Shown: positions 24,766-38,580 of the stretch, one piece after another
Layout: the number at the start of each line of letters is the position of its first letter
Position numbering within the stretch: the first letter of the stretch is position 1
Assembly (NCBI GenBank): GCA_017590115.1
Contig: JAGGNK010008337.1
Span: 3,289,912 to 3,353,911 of the forward strand
Length of the DNA: 64,000 nt
From: Montifringilla adamsi
Lineage: Eukaryota; Chordata; Aves; Passeriformes; Passeridae
Direction of reading: 5' to 3'
Position numbers and translations under genes: made by a program
The notes under the pieces: model-generated
The model's database searches: none
What the model was told of the DNA's origin: nothing
What the model saw: the letters and a program-made list of their open reading frames with translations, nothing else

Positions 24766-27700
24766 AGAAAACACAAGTCTAACAACTCAAGGCCACAAGG
24801 TAACTTGTGACTGGGAATATATTGCTAAATTATTAATTGATTCCCAGCACCCATCAATGCCAACTCCTCCACACCCCTAAAGCTTTCTCTATGGATTATG
24901 ACAAGAGATAGTGTTAGTACAGAATGGAGTGGGGAATTTAAAACTTCTGTTTTACCAGTTTCTCTGGGATGGAAGAGCCACTCCTGCAATTGCCATTCCT
25001 AAAACAACACCAGGAACAGGAACAAACAGGTGGAATGAGATCACTTTTGCACAACTGGTAGGAGTGGGGCAAAGTCATTCCTGATGTAACTTCACAGGCA
25101 CCAAGTGAACTCCATTCAGAGTCATTTGGATCAGTAAATATAAAGACATGATCCCTTGTCACTGTCCCACTAATCCTGCTCCCACTGCTGCTAAAACTCG
25201 AAATCCAGCTGTTTTCAATGATGCAGAATTTGGACTTCTTAAAAATCTCTTAAAACCTCTGCGATATTCTCAGCAATATGGACAGAAGAAAAAATGCCTG
25301 TTTAGTCTCCTCTACTGACAAAGGGTTTTCCAGGTGAACTGGACCAGGTAGGGAATGGCATTCCTGTGTAACAGGGAGTGGCACTGAAGTATTGGTTATT
25401 CCCCCCCTGCTTCACCAGATCCCTCTCAGCAGGAAACATTATACTTTAATGCAGATTTCCTGGATTTCCCTTGTCAGCTCCCCATACAGCACATGCAGGA
25501 GTCAGACAGCTCTTGCAATTCTATTAAGAACCATTTTACATTAACCCAACTTCCATAACCTACCTAATATAACACAAATATTAATACATTATAGTTATTT
25601 CATCTAATTAGCTTTTCATTGTTTTAACCCAAGTGCAATCTCACATCATGTTCTGCAGTTCTCTAATACTGGATGTACTCAGCACAATATGATAAATGAA
25701 AACATGTACCAAGCTCATTAAAACATAGTTAAAAATCTGTCTTAGCAGAAGCCAAACTGAACCCCTCCATCTCTGGCAAAGACCAGTTTTTAATTCTGCT
25801 ATGACTTCATGTCACTGCAAACTTCTTCATATGGAAAAAGCTCCAGCTTGTACCGACTGTGGCAGCCTGCCTGCTCAGGGGACAAGCTGGTGGCAGTGCA
25901 GCATCCCAGATCTCCTCTAAAGGAAATTCCAATTCCATGTCTTAGCCTAGATTTTCAAAACCTGCCAGGATGGGCCAGCTCAGACTGCAGCAAATAATAT
26001 TTGTCCTTTCCCAACAGGACCTCTCCTAACAAACACACTGGTGGAAACTCCTGGAATCAGCTGTGTGCATCCCAAAATTTGCAGTTTTCCCTGAGATGTG
26101 GCTGAGCTGGGACTCAGTTCTTCACTCAGTACAGATTTACAGACACAGCTTCATGTGGGCAGCATCCAGCTGCTGTCCCTCTGCAAATTAGCACATGGAG
26201 CTAGATTTTCTTGTTGGAATCTGTTTATTATCAAGAAATTATATTTTTCCTTTAAAAAACAAAATTTAAAACCCAAAAATTTTAGACATCCTGTTTACAC
26301 AGAGAAACTGAAAGTATATCTTAGGTATATATTTCAGAAGGTTAAAATAAAAAAAAGGCAAAGAGTCCAAAACCACCAAATGCATTCATTAAAAAAAAAA
26401 ATAAAAATAAAAATCAGGTGATTTGCAGCCCTACCTCATGATTTTTTAATGCTTGGGTTTCTAACAATGCAAATGCTACCATGAATAATAAAATTTTAAA
26501 GCAACAACAGTGATGCCTGTGAAGAATAGTAAACCCAGATTTTTTGGCAGAAAGGCAGGGGTGTGGTATGCACTGCCACAACTTATTAGAAAAGTCACAA
26601 ATCTTGCCACTTTCAGGGCAATATAAGACCCATCAGTTCACAGTAGGTTCAAACACCTCCAGGATATAGGTAACAACAGAGAAATTTTTAAATAATAAAT
26701 CAATGGGGGAAACAAAATAAAATAGCTCAACTGTGTGACTAGTCATTCTAGAAAAATAGAAATAAACTCTTGCAACTTTTCTCACCAAGAGGAGGTATCA
26801 TAAAAACATGAAACATTTGTTCTCTGTTTTTTTTTAAAATTATGTTTCCCCACAAATATCTTCCCACCTTAGAGAGCATTTCAAGCATCTCCATTTCCTT
26901 TCTGCATATACAGACACTGAATCTACAATGTAAATGTTAAGCATTTACCTAAAGCATTGCTAAAAATGATTATTCCTCCCAAAAAACTCACTCCTACTGG
27001 ACATTTACTTCCAGCAGCTTCTGGAAGAAGACTTTTCTGCTAATCTTCCTCTCAGACCTGTTATCTTATTACCCCAACACAGGGTAAATGAAGGTTGGAA
27101 TATACTTCCCAAGTCCATTAAAAATATGGCATTAACCAATCATATTTTAGCATGCCAAGAGGAAATAGGGGCAAGCAAAACCCCAACTTGGAAAGATTTT
27201 TTTTTCCCCCACATTAGTCACAAAGCCTTAAAAATTCTAGAACTGCATCTTTCAAACTGGCTCAAAATGTGCTATAAAATTATTGTAACACATAAGAAAA
27301 GCATTAATTTAAGGCAGAGCGTTTCATGTCAAACAGGGTTCCTTCTTAAAACAAGCAGATCCTCCTTTAGATATCATACTGATAAAATGACTGTATGATA
27401 TTTCTCAATTTAATATGGACAAGGATTTAGGAAAAATGTTTTTTGTGTTCTTGTTATTAAATCCATGTTAAATGTATTATGTGCTATATGTCATTTCCCA
27501 CCAGCTCTGCCATTAACTCCATACCAGCTGGTGCTCACTGCACTAAACTCTAATATAATGAGCTCAGATATTGCTCACAATTCCAGAGTTAAGCTGAAAA
27601 CATCCTTCAAGTATAAAAATAAGTCTGATTTTTCACCTAGCAAGAAGATAAAGTTAACACCTGTCTTAATTTGAAATTGTCAGGGGTTTGAAATATATAT

Positions 27701-30700
27701 AAACATATACATCTACAAAAGCAACAAAGAAAAATCACAGTTGAAACAATTCCAAATTTCATGTTTGTCACATGCATCACCACAAGAAATAATTTCAACA
27801 TGGTTGTGCCCTTCTGACTTGTGTCAGATGGTCCCTGTAGTGTTAAAAGTTCAAAACCCTAAAGTAAAGGCTGGGCATGGTTATTGGCTTTCTATACAGT
27901 TTCTGTATCTCGTATTTTAACATCATTTTAGGGTGTGATGCTATTACTGGATGCAAGGCAGGAAAGTATTTAATGTTAATTAATCCTCCTCACACTTGGC
28001 TCTCTCAGCTGCTTCTTCAAAGGAGACAAATGCTACAAATACAGTGTCTGCACCACAGGGCAGGAAATCTGAGGTGTTCCTGGACACCACAGCCCCACTC
28101 AGGACACAGGTTAGAGACAGAAGGAGGTGCCCAGCAATCAGGGAGCTCCCATCAATCCTGCCTGCAAACCTGGGGGTAGAGGCCAAGGAACAGCAGCCCC
28201 CAGACCCACAGGTGGCAGCCCTGGCACAGTGACACCTGTGACTGGCACAGCAGGTATTTGTCCTAAAGGACAATTCCTAATGCCTTAAGAGACAGCATTC
28301 AGCATTCATCACCCTCTGATACCTTTCTCCCTATCAATCTTCCAGTCCCCTTCTTGGGATCCATAATCACCAAGAGGGACCATAGACAAATGAGCATCAC
28401 CCAGCATGGGGCTCTCCTTGAGCCCCTGTCAGAGCAATGGGCTTACACATGAAACATTCTGATTGCAGACACAGCTTCTTATTTCAAGTTTTCTTCACCT
28501 TGGGACAATTATTTCAAAACAGACTACATGTGAAGCTGCGTGTCTTGCCAAGATCCAGCCCCACAAGGTCCCATGGATTTTGGGAAACCACTGCTGTTAG
28601 AGAGAGCGTGACTGCTGGTGGAAAGCAGCATTTGTCCCCAAGAGAAGAGTTTATGAGAGTAGGAAAAGTTATAGTGCATTTAGGGTGGGAAATAAATTTT
28701 TGATGACTCTAAAATGATACATCTGTGCATAAGTATAGACACATGCATACACTGAAGTGTGAGTCTGTAAAATAAACAGTAGCATTTCCCTCTGGATGGA
28801 AACCCAAATTTCCATCGTCCTCAGCCTTAGTACATGAAGTATTCAGTTAAACATTTTTAAAGCAGCTACTGATTTTGCATCCTTCAAACTTTAAAGGCAC
28901 AATGGGAAATGCTATTGCACTGGATTTTTGAGGAGGGCTCAGGACTTTCAGGGAAATGGCACTTTTTGAGAGCATCCCAAACCTGAAGGCTCATTTGCCT
29001 TTTCTTCAGTTCCACAGGGCTCTGGTTACTCTGATGCTTTCCAGCACCTCTGGGCCAACCTTACCCAATCCCAGTGTACTTAAACTCCCACCACAAATCT
29101 CAAGCATTCAACTTCTTGCTTCTTATCCATCACGATGGACTTGGTAAGACTTTCTCTAAATCCCTCCAGCAGCTCCCCTGGCATCATCACCAGAAATTAA
29201 GGCATTTTGCCCTTTCTTTGATGGAGCTCTGCCTCTCCCCCATCCATCTACTCCCATTTCCATGCAGCACTACCAGGGATGGAGCTCTGAGAGGTATGGC
29301 AACTCCCAGACTGCAAGGCCACAATCTCCTCTCTCAAACCCCTCCTTTAGATTCCTCTCTAAGGCAATGTTTATAAATAATCACAGAATTTTTTACCAGA
29401 TGGGTAGAATCTGGCCTTTAGTACACAGACATATATAAAATATTTCTTTAAAATGCAATGTGCATAAAAATGTAACAGAAAGAAGGTCCATAAGGAGAAA
29501 GAACATGTTTTATTTAACTAGCTGATAGAGTCTGAAGAAATGGACACGTTCACTTCTTGGCTATATCATCTCATTTGGTAAATAAGATTACCTAATCTTT
29601 CCATCCCTCATATCCAGAGGGAAACTACAGCAACCATCCTCCTGGAAAAATGGACATTTTACTGCAGCCTCCTCCTAAACCAGCGAGCTGCCAGTTATGC
29701 TCCTGACACAGAAAGAATCTACAGCAGGAAACAGTTCTTCACACACAAGACACCCAACCTCGACTTTGGTTTAAAAGTCTGGATGTGGCTGAAGTAATTC
29801 AGGGGCAAAAATATGACAGGAGTCTTGATAGTGGGTAAGCATTTGATAGAGAGAGGGATTCAAACATATGAGCACATATTAAAAATATACACCTGCATAT
29901 TAGCCATGTCCATGCATAGGTGCTCAGCTCATTACCTGCAGTGACATGTGGGAATATTACAATAATGATGATGATGAAAGGAGGTATATTATGCTGTGGG
30001 GAGAGGGCTATATGCATGTTTTATTTGCTTGAGTTACAGCGAGTTGTGACTGCCTCTGACATTTGGCCATACTGCAGCCTCCAATAAACATAAAACAAAG
30101 TCTACACTGCCCCTTTAAAGACACGTTTTCCATTCATTCCATAGGGCTGAAATGTGTTCTAATGCTTCTGAAGGGTTTTAATAAATATGAGTATGTATAA
30201 AATGCTGCTGATGACTCAATTGCTAAATCACTTGTAACAGCTGTAGCACTGTGATCTCTTCTGAAATAAATTATGTCATGGTGATTACCTAAGAAAAGTG
30301 CATTTCTCATATGATATTGTATGTTGCATTATAGATTGAACAGGGGCATGGTGTGCATTTATTCCACAGCCTGCATTTAGTGCAGGTGGACACACCATCG
30401 CAGAGATATGGGTGTCATTTCTGTGACACCACAGGCACAGCTGGGGGAAGGACACACCGACGCTTTTTGGATTCCTCTGCCAAATTTCCTCATTTCATCA
30501 GTCACCATTTCCTCTTCCTAGAACTGATCAACGCTTTAAGAAAAAACAGAGGTTTAGTCTCTCCATTTCATCCAGTGCATTACCATTGTAACATTAATCT
30601 TTCTGGAATGGATTTCATTTTATCTCCTTGCATTTCATGGCTAGGTAAAAGTATAAAAAAATGCGCTTTTATTTTCCAAAGGAACATTAGCACCTAACAT

Positions 30701-31349
30701 TAGTAAAGGTAGAAGTAAAGCTCTTCTTCTAAATAAATTTAACAGACATGCTGCCATCAGAGGGAGGGCCATAATATTTTCGCATTAACTGATGATTTTT
30801 TCCTAAAAATATGTTCTATGCCAATAGGATAAAGAGCTGCTGATTCAGGAAAGGACACTTTCTACCCAGAGAAAGTACAATATATATTTTATTATTAGAA
30901 GTAGCAGTGAGCAATTTTCCTCAAAACAATGTGCCATAATTTATACACATTTTTAGGGCAGAATCTTACACATGTAAGAAAGTAATAGGGCACTGACAAG
31001 GTCCAACTGAATATAATATAGAAGTCACTAAAACACAACAGGAGCCTTTTGGAGGGTTACAAAATGAAAATACATGAGTAGTAATTAAAAGGACAGTTGA
31101 AGAAAACCCCTCCATTAAATATGTTACTGTTGGGGTTCCTTTGACCGTGTTCAGCTCAAATGCTAAGGACCATGAACAACATAAACCCATCTTTCTAACA
31201 TTACAAACCCAATTTCAAATACTTCATTAAACTTTCCAAACACTGGCAAAAAACTTTTATCAACTTTATGTGTTAAAAATGAGGCTTTTTGTGGCAGGCC
31301 TCTGCAGATCAGTATAAATTCAATCCAATTTAAAGCCCAGTAACAATGT
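24766..31349. other. Non-coding DNA, one GC-richer patch
   Basis: No gene seen. A GC-richer patch at 28000-28240 carries overlapping 100-codon plus, 97-codon minus and 78-codon plus frames, which I attribute to low stop density. An A-rich stretch lies at 26391-26413. An (ATG)4 run sits near 29965. Otherwise unique AT-rich sequence. Confidence 0.55.
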
Positions 31350-31475
31350 GGGCAGTCTCAGACTATTACTTTCAATGGGATGGAGTCCCTAAGGATGACA
31401 TAGACTTAGTCCCATTGAAAGTAATGGGGTAAGCAATCACATGCCATTACTTTCAAGGAGACTCAGTCTATACTA
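31350..31475. repeat. Palindromic-core repeat with exact 16-bp inverted arms
   Basis: 'attactttcaatggga' (31365-31380) is exactly reverse-complementary to 'tcccattgaaagtaat' (31411-31426), with a 30-bp spacer. A third, partial copy 'ccattactttcaa' follows near 31444-31456 in the first orientation. 'agtctcagactattac' and 'gagactcagtctata' at the two flanks also echo each other. It resembles the old amniote repeats with a 'ccattgacttcaatgg' core but is better preserved than the other copies here. It could equally be a non-autonomous DNA-transposon remnant. Confidence 0.8.
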
Positions 31476-34400
31476 TCCATAATAACATGGTAATATAAAT
31501 CTGGACTGACTCATCAGCATGAAGAATGAAAATGTAAAAGAATGGCAAAGCGGCAAACGTGCACCCTGAGACAAAAAACAGCCCCTTGGTTTCTCTGCAT
31601 CCATAACTCATCAGTGGGGAAAGTTTATTACAGAAGAGGCACAGAACAGCCTAAAAAGGCACACAAATGCAAGGTGAGGCATGAAAACCAAGAGGAGGCT
31701 TCAGCAACTGAGAGTTCTGTTAGTCTCCACTGCCCCTCCTCTTTTCTGTATTTTTTTTTAACAAATTGTTCTGGTCCTTTAAGTCCTCCATTTAATTTTT
31801 TTTTATGTTTCCTAAATCCAGCAATATAAAAAATATTTGTTCATGGAGACTGTCTCTCCATAAAGCCATTTATTTTTCATTTTTTTTCTTCAGTGTATAA
31901 TACAGACAGCTACAAATAGCCTCTGCAATCTTCCCCTCTGCAAATCAAAGACATTAATAATATATTAAAAGGCTAGATAATTCTGAGCAGGTGGACAGGG
32001 TGGTGATTGATCCATTACTGTGCAAATACCTTGGTAATGGCTTGTAAAAACTTAAGATCCACAAAACAAAGAGATAACAAAGCCCCACCATTAAGACAGA
32101 CACATTTATGGCTAGTAAATTTTTTACAGATTAATAGAAAAGACCAACTCAAATCTTCCCCTTGATCTAAGAATAATGCTCAGGTTAGCAAGGCTCAGGA
32201 GTAAAAGCCATTGGTAAGAAGTAAAGCAGAAGCCCTGCCCTGTACCTACAGGGTAGATAAAATGGATTTATTTCCATGAGGAACTTGCCTCACGTTCAGT
32301 AAAACAGCCAAAAGCATTTCTGTAATATTCACACACCATGATAAATCCCTTTGTTGGTCTGCTAATGTCTTGACCAAAAAATAGCCCTAATAAGAACACG
32401 TAGTTTGCATATAAGCCAACTTTTTTTTTTTTTTTCCATTTCCTGCCACTTTCCTGGGCAGTTAAAAAACGTGAATATAAACATTTATATATATACATAT
32501 ATGCATTAGAACATTTCCTCCCCAGCGGAGTGGTGGAAAAGAAGTCCTCTGGCTACTGAGCAGTAATTGAGAATATTGAATCTTTGCATTCCACAAATTG
32601 TTTCAAGGATAAGAGCTGGAGTAAATCACAGGCACTCTAAAAGTTTGGGTAAGGGTCCCAAATCATTCAGCCGTGGAACTGTTTGTTAGAGAATTACATG
32701 ACTGTGACACAATGAATCAGAGTTTGGGGGTTGTCAAGTTATAATTGTCAAGGAAAACTCTAATCCTGCTGAATCCAGAATGGGTTTTGACATTTGGGAC
32801 AGGGGCAAAAATTATGTTTTCCAAATAAACTCTGTCACCAAAACAACAAATACAAAATTTGCAGCAATATATTAAATCCCACAATATGAAAATGTTAAGT
32901 ACGTAAAAAATAAATATTTAACAATTATCTGAATGCTGTTCTTTGAATAGGAGGTAAATTAGGTTCTACCTTGGGCATATAAAGCCTTCATAGAAGGTTT
33001 GCTGCAAGAACTGAACCTTATACTTTTCATCCCATAATATATATTTCACTATACTAGTCTACTTCCTATGTGAACTCACTGAATCTTTTCCCAGAGCCTC
33101 AGCAAATGCCACGTTCTGGGAAATGCCCAAATCCCTGCAGTTAAACGGGATTCTTACAGAAATACCTGGAGCTTTGGCTGGTGCCAGTTCACCAGTTGGA
33201 GCTTGCTCCTGGAAGTGCAGAACTAGGCCAGTTCTGCAAAGGGCACAGGGTAAGATTTGTAATCACAGCAATTTCTTCAGTGTAATATTGTTATTCTGGA
33301 AACATTTCCATACACTGCCGGGTTTATCTGCTCCTTCCAACACAGAGAAGATGCTGCTTTGTGCATTTCATAATCCTGCAGCTTTAACCAGTTGCTGCCT
33401 TTCCTCCTCGTGATTCCAGCCACACAGCACTACAGCAGCAGCTTACAAGTGTAATGAAGAAAGAGCTAATGGTTTAAAAAAATCTCAAGACTTCTCCTTT
33501 TTTGCTATACGTATTTGCATTGCAATCTTTCTCCTTTGTCTTTTTTTAAAAGTAGTTGTTTCCCTTTCTTAAAAAAGCAAAAATCTCTAAAAGGCAGAAC
33601 AGAAAAAAAAAAAAAATAAAAAAAAGCTTCTTTAAAATGAAAGGAAAAAAATGGACTGTGACCCTTAAAAATAATTTAAACGTTTTTTCAGAGAGGAAAA
33701 GAAAATCTCACCATATCAAGTATTAGAATTAGAACACAAGCAGTTGTAACTTTGAACAGCACCTGTTTACTCAAATCTCTATCAGTGCATAGTGTAAAAC
33801 ACAGGCCTTAGTAGAGCAATATCATTTTTTTCCCTCCTAAAATATTTTTCTGGCTGTTTTTGCACCTGCATCTTGGTAAACAATTTTTAAGCTATGAAAA
33901 AAAAACTCTGATGGGCAGGATCATATTTATAGGAACAATTTGGACTGAATGTGTTTGTGCATGGCAAAGAATAGAAATATTTCAAAAATTATTCTAAGTA
34001 ATTTAATTTCATGTATAATTTCACAAACAATAAATAATAATAACAGAAGTAGCATAATGAAAACTGCCAGCTTGTTTAGCAAAATGCTATAGCATATATA
34101 GCATATATAGTACAGCACAGCGTGATACACAGGTCCTAGGAATGTATACACCTTTCTTGATGATTTTGATAATTTGTGATAATTTATGTTTTCAAAACAT
34201 GCTGCCACATTCAAAGGACACCTACGTTTAATTAGAATTTAATATGTCCTTGGGTTTTAGCCAAAGGTGGTGTTTGATCCCACACTCAGATCTACAGGCA
34301 GAAACAGCAGCAAGCACTGTACATCATCTAATATTATCCACCACAGTCGTGTGGAGTAACCAATTTTACAACACCCAGACACTACACCCAGGAGTATCTC

Positions 34401-36038
34401 AGACAGGATTAAGCCTTTAGACCTCTCTTGCACCTGCTGACAACACTGACTTCCTACATGGTTACATCATCTTGAAGTGAAACAGGTTGCAGTGCAAATC
34501 TTTTTTTGCTGTCGCTTTCAAACAGAAGTCCAAGTTATTTACGTATTTTTGGGGTAGATTTGAAATACAGTAAAAATAAAAATTGGGGTGTTTTTTGTGG
34601 TTTGCATATTTTAAGTTCACAAAAAACTATGCAGTAAATAAATCATTGATACATTAAGAATGATTACCACGGTGTAAAGTGGAATGTTGAATTACCTTGG
34701 ATATATTACCCACAATGCTTCTCAAGGCAGCAGCTAATTAGCAGGAGAAAGGTCACACAAAAAAAAATAATGTGATTAGAAGAGGTTGAAAGAAAAAAAA
34801 AATAGCCACATATTTGGACATAGCCCAAATTTCCTTTTTGCCACTGTAACTGAAAACCATTGCTTCAATATTTAATGAAATGCTTATGTTGCAGCACCTG
34901 GTCACATTGTCAGCAGCGCCTAAGCACTGCCTCCCCTGTGGGTCATTACTGCAGCCATCTGAACGGGGGCAAACTGTTCATCGACTACAATAATGCCACT
35001 CTTTAAGAATCTACAGCTACAAAACAGCAGGAGACAGAGTTACTTTGGCTCTGATCTTGGGAAAAATGGCTGGGGGCAAAATGCTGTTTCCTACCATCAG
35101 AGAGTGTACAGTTAGCAATAATTCTGTAAGTCAAAGCCCAGGCACCAGCCCCAGCTTGGCTGCCCTGCTCTGCTTTTCCTCCCTTTGCAGAAACCTCACA
35201 GCTCCTGGTGAGAGATCCCTGTCAACAGGAAAACAGTAGTTCACAGTCCCCTGCTAATGATCCAATGCATCAATAGCTCAAACAATCACAACAAGCAGAT
35301 GTCCTAAGTTAATATAGACTTTCCTGGGATTTTACTTGTGAAACATTGCTTTAAAAGGCATTAGTCTTTTGTCCTCGCTAGAGATCTGCTAAATCCTGGC
35401 ACCAATTCCTTGGGTATGTGAACCCCAGCCTAATGGAATTTAATTACTTTAGTGGTATTAATCATCTGTACAGTAGAGCAAAGAGTATTTTATTACCACT
35501 TTTAAGGGTTATCGGCACATTTATTTCAAATGAACTGTCAAACTGCATTACGTGGAAGGCATGCCAGGTTTGAATCCTGCAGCACAGGTGAAAAGACATT
35601 TGCTGCTTCAAACTCTTGGACATGACGAGGATGCCTCTCGCAAGAAACAGAAGCAGTTTATCTAAGATTAAAAACAAACCATCTTTGGTTTTAATGATCT
35701 CTTTTCTCATGTTGGTTTTTGTCAACTTCTAATCTCTGAGCTGGGAAGGGTGCTCTTTTCCAAGGAGAACAGAAACACCAGTTGGTACCAAATAACCTGT
35801 GACACTATTACAGGATTAGTTACACAAGAGCAATACCAGTCTTGTCCATTATCCAGCAACAAGCGCTGGCTCAGTAACACAAGTTTTTTCTAATTCACTT
35901 AAATACATCAAATCCTCTGCATTCATATACATGGAAAAGTACGTGTGCACTCAGCATAGCATATACCCTTTCTCTGGAAAATACTACACGTGCCTCAAAG
36001 GTCACCAGCATCTTCCTTTTCTGTTTGCTGGGCATGCA
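31476..36038. other. Non-coding DNA, no gene seen
   Basis: Unique AT-rich sequence. Simple tracts: 15 T at 32421-32435 and an A-rich run at 33603-33625 interrupted by one T. A small direct repeat of TAGCATATA lies at 34089-34112. An 8-bp hairpin (gcagaact/agttctgc) lies at 33217-33237. No exon or transposable element was recognised. Confidence 0.55.
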
Positions 36039-36059
36039 GCAGCATATTTTATATGCTGC
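36039..36059. repeat. 9-bp perfect hairpin, 3-nt loop
   Basis: 'gcagcatat' and 'atatgctgc' are exact reverse complements separated by TTT. Short enough to arise by chance in a window of this size; recorded because the arms are perfect and close. Confidence 0.85.
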
Positions 36060-38489
36060 AAAATTGCAACTAAAATCTAGCAAAAATTAATACCCATTGA
36101 AAGATGCATTTTATTTTGCTTTATTTATCCCTTTGGTGTGAAGTTTTTTTTTGTACTGCCCCCAGACTCTTCATAGGTTTCAGACCTGTCCTACACCTGC
36201 TTTAAGCACATTGTTTTGCACTCATCGTCTCTCAGACATTCTGCACTGAGTAGCAAATGAGAGCAATTTGTGACACAAGATACTACGACATGTGGGAAAG
36301 ACACATAATTAGTGTCAGAATGAATGCATTTGCTTTTTAAAGCCTATTTGTCCTAGGATTTCAAATGAATCAAGCTGCTATGTCTCTCTCAACAGCTCCA
36401 TACTGCTGTATAATGAATTAAAAGCTAGTGTTGCTAAAATGTAAAAGCTTCAGGAATAAAAACTGCATGCATCTCAAAACCAGGGATGAGAGGATCTTAA
36501 AAGGCTCTAAACTCTAATGTAGCCTATTTTAAAGCCTTCCAAAAAACTAACCCATTTTGCTAAACAGAGAATTCTCAAGTGAAATCACCCCTTTCCGTGA
36601 CAGATTACTACGAATTTACAAAGCTACTTTGAGTCTTGTATTTTTGAAAGGAAAAACCTCAGACTTCCATCATCTTTGCCCCATGCCTCAGTCAGGTTCT
36701 CCTCCCCAGCTCTCTGCATGCAGCAGCGCACACAGAGCACATCTCAGTGTCCTGTTCAGGCAGCTCTCTCAAATAAATCTTCCTTCTCTCTTGCCAGATA
36801 CACATTCTCATCTGCCTCTGTTTCCTTCCCCTGCCATCCAGATATTCAGAACCATTACCTGCCAGGCACTATCAGTGACACTGCTGTGCCAGTGTCCCCC
36901 ACCCAGCAGAGGAAAAAGGGCACCTCAGACTTCTTGCCCCTTCTCTGTACTGACTTCGCTGATTGTGATGCTTTGCAAGACCATGACCTGATACTTTGCC
37001 TTCCTGTATTTTAAATATCTCCAGTGGATTAAAAGGACAGAAATGTGGTGCTCACCACTCCCACTCCAGTGACCCTAAAAATTAGTTGGGAAGTGAACTT
37101 GAGAGACCTAAGGCAGCATTTTTCTTCCAGGCGCTTGTAATCTGGATTCATTAACTGAGGTTGGTTGTAGCTGAAAAACAACTCTTTAACAGGATACGAG
37201 GTTCTCCTAAAATTAGCATTCTGAGTAAGCCCAAATAGCCAGGCTTTGATCAGGGGAATAGCACTTCAGTAAGTAGGGGAAGAGGGAGTAAGTAGAGCAT
37301 TTCTGCAGCTATCTTGGTGCTGCTGGTGCCGAACACATCCTGAGCTAACAAGAGCGATGCCCAGCAGGTCACAGGCCCATCTGACACCTGTGCCCATCTG
37401 ACCACCTGTGCCCAAGGTGTTGGTTTTAAAGCACTGCCCACAGAAAGGCCCTTCAGATCCAGGTGGCACATCCCAGACTCACTAAACAGCCTCCTGCTCC
37501 CCCACTGCAGCCCAGAGTTCCCCAGCTGCAAAGGTGCCGTGTATTTGCCAGCCCCAGGCAGCTGCACATCCAGCCAGGCGACCTCATCAGCTAATAAGAG
37601 AGACCCATTTTTAAATGCCACTTTATGATTAGGTAACAGAACAAACACACACACATGTTCCTGCGAGATAAATGTCTTGGAAGCAGGCGGAGATACAAGG
37701 CACAGCCAGATGCCTCCAGTGACCCTGAAAGAATGTTATCTTAATGTAATGCACACCTTTGACTGCCTTGTTGTGTTTAATGCATAAAGTAGCCTCAGAC
37801 ACAGGTTCAGGAGGAGTTGTGAGATATCCCACACGGTGGGTACAGCTCTGGACTAGCAAGTACTTCATTTCAATATTTACTAAGATATTGCTGGACTCTG
37901 CACCAGTTTTATCACTTTATCTGAAGCATCCTGTGTATCGCAGCTCAGGCCCTGCTGCTGTGCTCACACAAGCAAATCTCAGAGTCTCCTAAGGCATTTT
38001 GCTTATGGAAAGAGTGCAGAATCAGACTTAATTTAGGATAGGAAAAGGAATACATACTGCATCTTAAAGTGAAGATTCAATTTTTAAAATAAGGAAGTCA
38101 TTTATCAGTAAAGCAGCATGGAAATTATGCAGTCAGCCCTATCTTGTTCTGATTAAAGCCAAAAGGAGTTTAGTAAAAGGTGGCAGAATTGGGCCCAAGT
38201 CTGAGATGATTTGAAACCAATTTTCTCTTGTAGCAGTTACTGGAAAGAAGAAAGCCTGTTTTTTTTTCCAGGAAAAAAAGCATGTTTCTTGCCTTGTTCT
38301 CAGCATTTTGTCTCCACTCCAGTAAGTCTGTGGCCATCACTTTTAGCATCTGTGGGGTTGCCCAAGCTAAATGCAGGGAATTATAACTGTGAAGTTCAAA
38401 GTCCAGCTCTATTAGCTTTCAAAGGAGCTGTTAAAAGCAGGCGTCTGATGCACCAGGAGTGGCAAGCCTTGCATATAAACTGAATCTTA
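36060..38489. other. Non-coding DNA with pyrimidine-rich and GC-richer patches
   Basis: The longest frame of the window (144 codons plus, 36557-36991) lies in a pyrimidine-rich patch and overlaps a 112-codon frame in another phase. It encodes Ser/Pro/Leu-rich sequence with no domain and I do not call it a gene. A GC-richer patch at 37270-37600 carries a 134-codon minus frame, likewise without a domain. A 17-18 bp imperfect duplication ('cccatctgacacctgtg') lies at 37377-37414. Confidence 0.5.
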
Positions 38490-38580
38490 CAGGAATGAGC
38501 ACTCGTGGAAGTCAATGGGATTACTCACAGTGCAGGAAGTTAAACATGTGCATCCATTTCAGGAAGCCTCATGCAGGGTA
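38490..38580. repeat. Relic of ancient amniote repeat
   Basis: 'gagcactcgtggaagtcaat' continues into 'gggattactcacagtgcagg' and 'aagttaaacatgtgcatcc'. This is the order of an old amniote repeat with 'gaagtcaatgggactactca' followed by 'aagttaagcatgtgc'. This is one of the two clearest copies in the window, the other being at 62570-62705. Family not named. Confidence 0.55.

Noticed and set aside
35560..35590. tRNA-like B box ('ggtttgaatcc')
   Set aside because: Four of five T-stem pairs form, but no A box, anticodon arm or acceptor stem is found upstream. Most likely chance.
36557..36991. 144-codon frame, the longest with a start codon in the window
   Set aside because: It lies in a pyrimidine-rich patch, overlaps a 112-codon frame in another phase and shows no recognisable domain. 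Its Ser/Pro/Leu-rich product is what such composition yields by chance.
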